Shown piece by piece: positions 1-5,170 of a DNA stretch of 6,987 bases. The stretch covers positions 1-6,987 of the forward strand of contig JAITXK010000198.1 in NCBI GenBank assembly GCA_031284765.1, given 5' to 3'. This stretch comes from Candidatus Symbiothrix sp. (GTDB taxonomy: Bacteria > Bacteroidota > Bacteroidia > Bacteroidales > Azobacteroidaceae). The notes below the pieces were generated by a model, which ran no database searches, was not told the origin of the DNA, and saw only the letters and a list, made by a program, of their open reading frames with translations. The translations under genes were made by a program, and so were the position numbers. How positions within the stretch are numbered: position 1 is the first letter of the stretch; each line of letters opens with the position of its first letter.

Positions 1-207
1 GGTAAGACCTTCGCAAAAGTAAAAAGCAAGATCCCCAATGCTTGTAACGCTGCTGGGAATGGTAAGGGAGGTAAGACGGCTGCATTCGTAAAAAGCACCC
101 TCCCCAATGCTTGTAACGCTGCTGGGAATGGTAACGGAGGTAAGACCGCTGCAATTCTCAAAAGCATCATTCCCAATGCTTGTAACACCGTCGTTAATGG
201 CCACTGT
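1..207. repeat. 69-bp tandem repeats encoding LRR units
   Basis: Three consecutive 69-bp units (1-69, 70-138, 139-207) match 23 codons each of the leucine-rich repeat gene. Units 1 and 2 agree at 58 of 69 positions, including an unbroken 34-bp identical run (32-65 against 101-134). The third unit shares the ggtaagac start and the cccaatgcttgtaac core but diverges after about position 186, where the repeat domain begins. Differences between units 1 and 2 are clustered in two short blocks coding for the variable residues around AF and C. The array continues beyond the left edge. Confidence 0.85.
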
Positions 208-423
208 CTGAATAGCATCACGGGAAGAAGACCAAGGCGCACTATTGTTATAATTATAATCCGCCATCGCCCCCACACCACTAACAGTAAGCGTCCCATC
301 GTCAGTCAACACTACCGTGGTACTTCCAGAAGTCCACGTTCCGGTTGCTGCATGAGCAGCAACCGTGCCGAGCAGCATCATTGCTGCGGCACAAAAACTC
401 AACACATTTCTCTTGTTCATCAT
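1..423 (-). CDS. BspA-like leucine-rich repeat (LRR_5) secreted protein, N-terminal part
   Basis: Read from the reverse complement. It starts at 423 (ATG ATG in tandem; 420 is equally possible) and stays open for 141 codons to the left edge, so the C-terminus is missing. Residues 1-25 look like a signal peptide: a positive start (NKR), a hydrophobic core, and an AHA signal peptidase site near residue 25. A linker (about 27-79) includes DDGTLTVSGVGAMADY and SAPW, which in Bacteroidota commonly precede BspA-type repeats. From residue 80 come 23-residue repeats of the form VTSIGxxAFxxCxxLTSVTIPSS: two full copies (80-102, 103-125) and a partial third. Such proteins are exported and some bind host or matrix proteins; the ligand here is unknown. 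Any C-terminal sorting domain lies outside the window. Only 9 nt separate it from the upstream DUF6261 gene, suggesting co-transcription. No Shine-Dalgarno is visible. Confidence 0.85.
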   Translation of the reverse strand, partial: MMNKRNVLSFCAAAMMLLGTVAAHAATGTWTSGSTTVVLTDDGTLTVSGVGAMADYNYNNSAPWSSSRDAIQTVAINDGVTSIGNDAFENCSGLTSVTIPSSVTSIGEGAFYECSRLTSLTIPSSVTSIGDLAFYFCEGLT

Positions 424-432
424 TTTTATTTT

Positions 433-1173
433 TTAAATGGTTATTTCTTCATTTTCAACTTTCGTTCGTCTCCCCTTTTCCTGTGCAAGGATGTGTTTGT
501 AACGCTCCATCACCACATTCAACTCCCGGATAAAGGATTCGTAGGTTTGGATGCCGTTCACCAATACCAGCGCTTCCACCTGGTCGAGAATCGTGCGAAA
601 AGCCTTATCTACCGCCGTTCGGGCGGCTTTCATGCGGATGGTGGGACGTTGGGCTGCTTCGTCGTAACGCGCCATCATCAGGTCTTTGAACTTTTGATTT
701 TCCGTGTTGAGCTGGTTGGCCCAGTCTTCCAAACCCAGCAGAGCGAGGCAAGTGGCATGTTCGTCGGTAAGCAACTCGCGCAACAGGTCGTCGATGGCGG
801 CGGTTTCCTGGTCAAGCGTTTTGGCGGCGATGTTGCCGTAATGTTCAAAAATCACTTCCAGCTTCCGCGCCGCTTCGCGTTTGGCGGGGTTGAAGTGATG
901 GAGCGCCGATTTTTCGGCATCCACAAAACCGCGGAATACGCCGTCGCGCAGGTGGTCCTGTTCGATGATTTCGGCGGTCAGCTCACTCTTGCGGATGACG
1001 TCCAAAACGGACACTTCGTCTGCCAACAGCGGTTGATAGACTTGAAACAGGGGCAGAATACCCAGCGTGGAAGGGTGGTACTTTTCCACCAGTGTGCTGA
1101 ACGTTTCGTTCAGCTCTACATGCGCTTCGTTGCGGAGGCGCGTGTAATCGAATTTAATAATCAAATTTGCCAT
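433..1173 (-). CDS. DUF6261 family protein, function unknown
   Basis: This is a 246-residue protein with ATG at 1173-1171 and TAA at 435-433. I recognise it by overall pattern as DUF6261, a family found in Bacteroidota and often multicopy; I know of no assigned function. Visible landmarks are an N-terminal IKFDYTRLRNEAH segment (6-18), ADE followed by IRKSELTAEI (51-69), and RDGVFRGF (76-83). The rest is rich in Glu, Leu, Ala and Lys with regular hydrophobic spacing, so it is probably largely alpha-helical. There is no signal peptide, membrane segment or cysteine cluster, suggesting a cytoplasmic protein. The C-terminus is charged (QEKGRR, then VENEE). It lies between a 42-bp repeat array upstream and a BspA-like gene 9 nt downstream on the same strand. 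A 277-codon opposite-strand frame over the same DNA looks like a shadow. No clear promoter lies directly upstream. Confidence 0.8.
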   Translation of the reverse strand: MANLIIKFDYTRLRNEAHVELNETFSTLVEKYHPSTLGILPLFQVYQPLLADEVSVLDVIRKSELTAEIIEQDHLRDGVFRGFVDAEKSALHHFNPAKREAARKLEVIFEHYGNIAAKTLDQETAAIDDLLRELLTDEHATCLALLGLEDWANQLNTENQKFKDLMMARYDEAAQRPTIRMKAARTAVDKAFRTILDQVEALVLVNGIQTYESFIRELNVVMERYKHILAQEKGRRTKVENEEITI

Positions 1174-1186
1174 AAAAATTTATAGT

Positions 1187-1594
1187 TTAATGGTGAATAA
1201 ATAAAAAGATTCGAACGATTTGTTGCCGCAATTTCTCCCGCCGGTGAAGCGGAAGGCTCGGCGGAGCTTTCGGGAGTTTCCGCCACCCGCGCCGAGGGTT
1301 CGAGCAAGGAAGCGGAAGTTCCCGCCGGCAATATCGAAGGCTCGGCCACCCTTTCGGAAGTTCCCGAAAGCGCCGCCGGGGGTTCGGGGAGGGTTGCGGA
1401 CGTTCCGCTACCTTGCGGGAGGCGCGGGCATAAAAAAGCCGCACTCCGTTGTACACTTGTTGCGGTTGGTATAAGCAGCTTGAATAGACGGAATTTAAGA
1501 GCGCATGAAAGCGAAAAGAATGATGTAAGTCGTTGTGTAGTAATAATTTATTTTCCATCCCGCAAATTGCGGAACGGGAAGCAAAAGCCTGCAT
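1187..1594 (-). CDS. Doubtful hypothetical protein with 14-residue Arg/Pro-rich repeats
   Basis: An ATG-initiated frame of 135 codons runs from 1594 to 1187; an alternative ATG at 1558 would give 123 residues (MENKLLLHND start). I recognise no family. The first third is His/Ser/Leu-rich without clear domains. The rest is strongly basic and carries the 42-bp DNA repeats as 14-residue units such as ELPKGWPSLRYCRR and KLPKAPPSLPLHRR. It ends 13 nt before the DUF6261 start on the same strand, which would suit a three-gene leftward operon. Against it: the same DNA is also open on the plus strand (1201-1626), the GC-rich composition favours chance open frames, and the sequence has no recognisable fold. 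It could equally be a non-coding leader. Treat it as a candidate only. Confidence 0.22.
   Translation of the reverse strand: MQAFASRSAICGMENKLLLHNDLHHSFRFHALLNSVYSSCLYQPQQVYNGVRLFYARASRKVAERPQPSPNPRRRFRELPKGWPSLRYCRRELPLPCSNPRRGWRKLPKAPPSLPLHRREKLRQQIVRIFLFIHH
1237..1404. repeat. 42-bp imperfect tandem repeat, four copies, GC-rich
   Basis: Four head-to-tail 42-bp units occupy 1237-1278, 1279-1320, 1321-1362 and 1363-1404. Each begins close to (c/t)ccg, has a central gaRGGYTCGg-like block, and ends in ggrngtt. Units 1 and 3 agree at about 31 of 42 positions, and units 2 and 4 at about 29 of 42, so there is also an 84-bp higher-order period. A degenerate fifth partial copy may follow at 1405-1428. 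The period is a multiple of three, so every frame shows 14-residue repeats; the plus-strand frame reads PAGEAEGSAELSGV, SATRAEGSSKEAEV, PAGNIEGSATLSEV, PESAAGGSGRVADV. Unit 3/4 contains a perfect 7-bp inverted repeat (ctttcgg at 1351, ccgaaag at 1364), and unit 4 runs into another (gcgga at 1396, tccgc at 1404). The array is much richer in GC than both flanks. Function unknown. Confidence 0.85.
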
Positions 1595-1730
1595 TGACAG
1601 GACTTTCAGCGATGCTGTTGGAGTAAAAGAGTGCTTTCATTGTTGAACTAAAGAGTTTGCAAATGCAGGTGTTTTTTTCAATAATAGAAAAATTCAAGCG
1701 CTATTATAGTAAAAGAAAGAGAAATATGCG
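1405..1730. other. Non-coding region between the repeat array and the gltX promoter
   Basis: No convincing gene was seen here apart from the doubtful leftward frame that starts at 1594. Composition falls from GC-rich near 1430 to AT-rich by 1650. A perfect inverted repeat, ccgcaaattgcgg, lies at 1560-1572. On the minus strand a 5-bp stem (1461-1465 with 1439-1443, 17-nt loop) is followed by six T residues (1437-1432); it is too weak to call a terminator. No tRNA, other RNA gene or transposon end could be recognised. Confidence 0.5.
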
Positions 1731-1738
1731 TATTTTTG
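1731..1738 (+). promoter_or_regulatory. Bacteroidota-type -7 element for gltX-kdtA
   Basis: TATTTTTG is an exact match to the Bacteroidota -7 consensus TAnnTTTG and ends 18 nt before the gltX ATG, which would give a short leader of roughly 10 nt. No good TTTG -33 box sits at the expected 19-21 nt upstream; the region there reads tatagt. The call rests on one element only. Confidence 0.45.
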
Positions 1739-1756
1739 TAGCAAAATTTAGCAACT

Positions 1757-3292
1757 ATGCCGGAAAAAAAAGTACGTGTGCGTTTTGCGCCCAGCCCTAC
1801 AGGTCCGCTTCACATCGGTGGAGTACGTACTGCCTTATACAATTATTTATTTGCAAAAAAACAGGGCGGAAATTTCATTTTACGCATTGAAGATACGGAT
1901 TCTCAACGTTTTGTTCCCGGAGCAGAAGCCTATATCATCGAAGCCTTTCAATGGTTGGGTATTGCTTTCGACGAAGGGGTGCACAAGGGCGGTCCTTACG
2001 GTCCCTACCGCCAATCGGAACGCCAATCCATTTACCAAAAACAGGTCAATCAATTAGTGGAAAACGGACGGGCATACCTCGCTTTCGACACGCCCGAAGA
2101 ATTGGAGGCAAAACGCAAGGAATTTCCCAACTTCCAATACGACGCTTCCACGCGACTACAGATGAAAAATTCGCTCAGCTGGTCTGAAAAAGAAACGAAA
2201 GATTGGATGGACGCAGGCAAACAATATGTAGTCCGCATTAAAATCGAACCCGATAAAATCATTACGGTTCAGGATATGATTCGGGGCGAAATAAAGGTCA
2301 ATTCTTCGATAATAGACGATAAAGTATTATACAAATCGGCCGATCAATTGCCGACTTATCACCTGGCCAACATCGTGGACGACCACTTGATGGAAATTAC
2401 GCACGTCATTCGAGGCGAAGAATGGCTGCCGTCCGCTCCCTTGCACGTGATTTTATATAACTATCTCGGTTGGACTGACAGCATGCCGCAATTTGCACAC
2501 CTGCCCTTATTACTTAAACCCGAAGGCAACGGCAAACTAAGCAAACGCGACGGCGACCGGTTGGGATTTCCGGTATTCCCTCTGCAATGGAACGACCCCC
2601 AAAGCGGAGAAAACTCTTCGGGATACCGCGAAAAAGGCTATTTACCCGAAGCGGTGATCAATTTTCTCGCCCTGTTGGGTTGGAATCCGGGTGACGACCG
2701 CGAAATACTATCCATGGAAGAAATGATTGCATTGTTCACACTGGAAAAATGCAGTAAAAGCGGCGCCAAATTCGATTATAAAAAAGGAGAATGGTTCAAT
2801 CATCAATACATCCAATTGAAATCAAACGAGGAAATTGCAACGATGTTTTTACCCGACGTTCGGCACAGGTTGGAGCCTGCATCGAATGTCGAATACGATA
2901 AAATCGTGAAAATCGTCGGTTTGGTAAAAGAACGCATTACCTTCGTGCAAGACCTGTGGGAGCAAACGGCATTCTTCTTCATCGCCCCCACAAGGTATGA
3001 CGAAAAAGCCGTCAAAAAACGGTGGAAAGAAGATTCGCCCGCGCAATTAACCGAATTGGCTGCATTGCTGGCATCTCTCGATGACTTTACCGCCCATCCC
3101 ACGGAAGAAAAAGTCATGAACTGGATTGATTCCAAAGGCTATTCTTTGGGTAACATTATGAACGCCTTCCGCTTGGCTTTAGTGGGAGAATCTAAAGGTC
3201 CGCATATTTTCGACATTACGGAAATAATTGGAAAAAAAGAAGTGATGAAAAGAATAAACACCGCAATTTCTGTTTTACCATGTACAGTTTAA
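1757..3292 (+). CDS. gltX: Glutamyl-tRNA synthetase
   Basis: This cytoplasmic class I aminoacyl-tRNA synthetase charges tRNA-Glu with glutamate using ATP. The 511-residue length is usual for Bacteroidota GltX. The Rossmann-fold HIGH region is APSPTGPLHIGG (11-22), followed by the glutamate-site RIEDTD (43-48). IRGEEWLPS (218-226) is the conserved segment before the second signature, and KLSKR (260-264) is the KMSKS loop. Residues about 269-297 (GFPVFPLQW to GYREKG) form an insertion that I associate with Bacteroidota GltX, followed by YLPEAVINFLALLGW. The C-terminal part is the helical anticodon-binding region. ATG 1757 is chosen because it lies a few residues before the conserved VRVRFAPSPTG. 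There is no Shine-Dalgarno, as is usual for the phylum. The last 13 nt overlap kdtA, indicating one transcript and probable translational coupling. Confidence 0.97.
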   Translation: MPEKKVRVRFAPSPTGPLHIGGVRTALYNYLFAKKQGGNFILRIEDTDSQRFVPGAEAYIIEAFQWLGIAFDEGVHKGGPYGPYRQSERQSIYQKQVNQLVENGRAYLAFDTPEELEAKRKEFPNFQYDASTRLQMKNSLSWSEKETKDWMDAGKQYVVRIKIEPDKIITVQDMIRGEIKVNSSIIDDKVLYKSADQLPTYHLANIVDDHLMEITHVIRGEEWLPSAPLHVILYNYLGWTDSMPQFAHLPLLLKPEGNGKLSKRDGDRLGFPVFPLQWNDPQSGENSSGYREKGYLPEAVINFLALLGWNPGDDREILSMEEMIALFTLEKCSKSGAKFDYKKGEWFNHQYIQLKSNEEIATMFLPDVRHRLEPASNVEYDKIVKIVGLVKERITFVQDLWEQTAFFFIAPTRYDEKAVKKRWKEDSPAQLTELAALLASLDDFTAHPTEEKVMNWIDSKGYSLGNIMNAFRLALVGESKGPHIFDITEIIGKKEVMKRINTAISVLPCTV

Positions 3293-4527
3293 TCTTAGAC
3301 TTATATGCTCTGATGCTTCGATTGTTTGCTCCTTTTAGCAAAAAAGCAAATAGAATGCTCAAAGGGGAAAAACAAACATTCACTATCCTGAAGAAAAAGA
3401 GGGAAGTAAATGCTTCATACATTTGGTTTCATGCAGCATCGTTGAGCGAATTTGAACAGGAAAGACCGCTCATCGAACGAATTAAAAAGGAAAAACCCGA
3501 ATATAAAATCCTGCTGACATTTTTTTCGTTTTCGGGATACGAAACACAAAAATATTATGCCTGGGCGGATATTATTTGCTATTTGCCCCTCGACACCAAT
3601 CACAATGTAGTGCGATTTTTAAATGGGGCGGAACCGACAATGGCTTTTTTCATCCAACCTGATTTTTGCTTCAATTATTTGGATGAGTTGGCTTTCCGGA
3701 ACATTCCGGTTTTCAGCATTTCATCCATCTTTCACCGCAAGCAATTCCTGTTCCGCTGGTATGGGAAAAGTTATCTCAATATCCTTCGCTCCTACACTTA
3801 TTTCTTTGTTCAGAACGAAGAATCGCACATAATTTTGACAGAAAAAGAATTTAACAACGTTATTGTAAATGGAAATACCCGTTTCGACCGGGTATTTGAA
3901 ATTTATGAACAAAAGAAACACTTGCCGTTGATTGATGAGTTTCTAAATAAGTCCGAAACCCATAAATCCTGCACATTGATAGCCGGAAACACCTATCCGA
4001 AAGACGAAAATCTGATTCTGCCTTATTTTGATCAACATCCTGAAATGAAATTGATTATCGTGCCGCACACGCTAAACAAATCGCGTCTGCGAAATCTTCA
4101 ATATAAAATAAACCGCCCGTGCTTGTTATACTCACAAGCTACAAAATCGAATATTGGAGGCTGCGATTGCCTGATCATTGACTGGTATGGACTCCTACCC
4201 TCCATTTACCGCTACGGCAATGCGGCTTATATAGGAGGTGGATTCCATTCGTGTACTCACAACATTTTGGAAGCCGCTGCCTGCGGCATTCCGGTATTGT
4301 TCGGTCCCAATTATCAACGTTCCAATGAAGCTTGCGACATCCTGACCGCAGGCGGTGGAATGACCGCTCTGGACGCCGCAGAATTTAGCCGGATAATGGA
4401 TGCTTTGCTCATCTACTCGCATTGGCAACAGGAAATAGGCGAAAAAGCAGGAAAGTTTGTGGCGGAAAACCGGGGGGCTACGGAAACAATCTATTCCTAT
4501 TTATACCAATCGGAATACATTAAATAA
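3280..4527 (+). CDS. kdtA/waaA: 3-deoxy-D-manno-octulosonic acid (Kdo) transferase
   Basis: This GT30-type, GT-B-fold glycosyltransferase transfers Kdo from CMP-Kdo to the lipid A precursor at the inner face of the cytoplasmic membrane. At 415 residues it is normal for the family. A hydrophobic N-terminal helix (about 2-19) is the probable membrane anchor. WFHAASLSEFEQ (49-60) contains the presumed catalytic base Glu57. VQNEES, NTRFDRV, GGGF (319-322) and HNILEAA (327-333) followed by GIPVLFGPNY mark the C-terminal nucleotide-sugar domain. Several motif positions depart from what I expect in Bacteroidota: SLSE for SLGE, QPDFCF (126-131) for KYEFWY, PHT (262-264) for PHE, and DWYG (301-304) for DNIG. 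It starts inside the end of gltX (ATG from ttaccATGtac), and its 3' end overlaps the convergent hexapeptide gene by 31 bp. The family call is firm; exact acceptor and Kdo number are not known. Confidence 0.92.
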   Translation: MYSLILDLYALMLRLFAPFSKKANRMLKGEKQTFTILKKKREVNASYIWFHAASLSEFEQERPLIERIKKEKPEYKILLTFFSFSGYETQKYYAWADIICYLPLDTNHNVVRFLNGAEPTMAFFIQPDFCFNYLDELAFRNIPVFSISSIFHRKQFLFRWYGKSYLNILRSYTYFFVQNEESHIILTEKEFNNVIVNGNTRFDRVFEIYEQKKHLPLIDEFLNKSETHKSCTLIAGNTYPKDENLILPYFDQHPEMKLIIVPHTLNKSRLRNLQYKINRPCLLYSQATKSNIGGCDCLIIDWYGLLPSIYRYGNAAYIGGGFHSCTHNILEAAACGIPVLFGPNYQRSNEACDILTAGGGMTALDAAEFSRIMDALLIYSHWQQEIGEKAGKFVAENRGATETIYSYLYQSEYIK

Positions 4528-5009
4528 TTCCCGGCAATTTTTTGATTTATCTCTTTCGATTGCTTCGCATCCATGTTCTTGACAAATTTGGCCGGAACAC
4601 CCGCATAAATACTGCCTGCTTCCACTTTTGTTCCGCTCAATACCACCGAGCCTGCGGCAATCAATGCACCTTCGCCAATCACGGCGTGATCCAACACCAC
4701 AGCTCCCATGCCAATCAATGCGCCGGCCTCGATTTTGGCGCCATGAACGACCACATTGTGTCCAATCGACACGTCATCACCAATTTCCGTTACCGACTTT
4801 TCATACAAGGTATGAATGACCGAACCGTCCTGAATATTGACCCGGTTGCCGATGCGGATGGAATTGACATCGCCCCGCAACACGGTATTAAACCAGATAC
4901 TACAATTGTTTCCAATCACTACATCGCCGATAATTGTTGCATTATCCGCTAAAAAAACATTTTCTCCTATTTGAGGCGTAAATCCTCGTACCGATTTGAT
5001 TAATGACAT
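4497..5009 (-). CDS. Gamma-carbonic anhydrase-like hexapeptide-repeat protein (YrdA/PaaY/CamH type)
   Basis: This 170-residue protein has the left-handed beta-helix fold of the gamma-carbonic anhydrase family, which usually forms a zinc-binding trimer. Hexapeptide repeats run from about residue 14 to 140 (IGENVF, IGDVVI, IGNNCS and so on). The three zinc histidines are present: His66 (IHT), His84 and His89 (IGHNVVVHGA). Arg45 and Asp47 (LRGDV) and Gln60-Asp61 (NIQDGS) match active-site positions of the Methanosarcina Cam enzyme. The Cam acidic loop is absent, as in CamH and YrdA-type members, so carbonic anhydrase activity is plausible but unproven. The C-terminus is a short helix after IYAGVPAKFV. 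The open frame extends upstream to an ATG at 5138, but MSLIKSVRG at 5009 is the normal family start and follows a promoter-like sequence. Its last 31 bp overlap kdtA tail to tail. Its substrate is unknown. Confidence 0.9.
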   Translation of the reverse strand: MSLIKSVRGFTPQIGENVFLADNATIIGDVVIGNNCSIWFNTVLRGDVNSIRIGNRVNIQDGSVIHTLYEKSVTEIGDDVSIGHNVVVHGAKIEAGALIGMGAVVLDHAVIGEGALIAAGSVVLSGTKVEAGSIYAGVPAKFVKNMDAKQSKEINQKIAGNYLMYSDWYK

Positions 5010-5032
5010 ATTATACCTTTTAATTGATGTCG

Positions 5033-5064
5033 TAAAGATACTGTTTTTTCTATTATTCACGAAA
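5033..5064 (-). promoter_or_regulatory. Candidate promoter for the hexapeptide gene
   Basis: On the minus strand TTTC (5064-5061), a 20-nt spacer, and TATCTTTA (5040-5033) fit the Bacteroidota pattern TTTG-N19-21-TAnnTTTG with one mismatch in each box. It ends 23 nt before the ATG at 5009, so transcription would start just upstream of the family-conserved start and exclude the longer upstream ATG. Confidence 0.4.
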
Positions 5065-5121
5065 GCTAAATATTCCTTGATACAAAAAACGCCTTTTGTT
5101 GATAACTTTTTCGCACTATTC

Positions 5122-5152
5122 TTTCCGGGGCGCATCAATGTTCGTACCTTTA
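5122..5152 (+). promoter_or_regulatory. Candidate promoter for dnaE
   Basis: TTTC (5122-5125), a 19-nt spacer, and TACCTTTA (5145-5152) resemble the Bacteroidota promoter with one mismatch in each box. The -7 element ends 18 nt before the dnaE ATG at 5171. The spacing matches the candidate on the opposite strand, and both share the extended form TAnCTTTAC. Confidence 0.4.
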
Positions 5153-5170
5153 CGCTTCGTTAAAAAAAAC

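Noticed and set aside
1..207. CRISPR array or diversity-generating retroelement target
   Set aside because: The 69-bp units are contiguous coding LRR repeats with no spacers, and no reverse transcriptase or template repeat is visible.
352..1185. 277-codon plus-strand open frame
   Set aside because: It lies opposite the DUF6261 gene and the BspA-like start, has no recognisable domain, and shows the His/Val/Phe-rich composition of an antisense shadow.
1161..1349. 62-codon minus-strand frame with Pro/Ser/Ala repeats
   Set aside because: It is another frame of the 42-bp array, overlaps the DUF6261 start, and is repetitive only because the DNA period is a multiple of three.
1432..1465. Minus-strand stem-loop followed by six T residues, possible terminator or attenuator
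   Set aside because: The stem has only five pairs with a 17-nt loop, and no gene clearly ends there.
4521..4550. AATT-flanked cccggc followed by T residues after kdtA
   Set aside because: The pairing is too short for a terminator and the segment is inside the opposite coding region.
5010..5138. N-terminal extension of the hexapeptide protein to an ATG at 5138
   Set aside because: The extra 43 residues are unlike the family, cover the divergent promoter region, and precede the conserved MSLIKS start.
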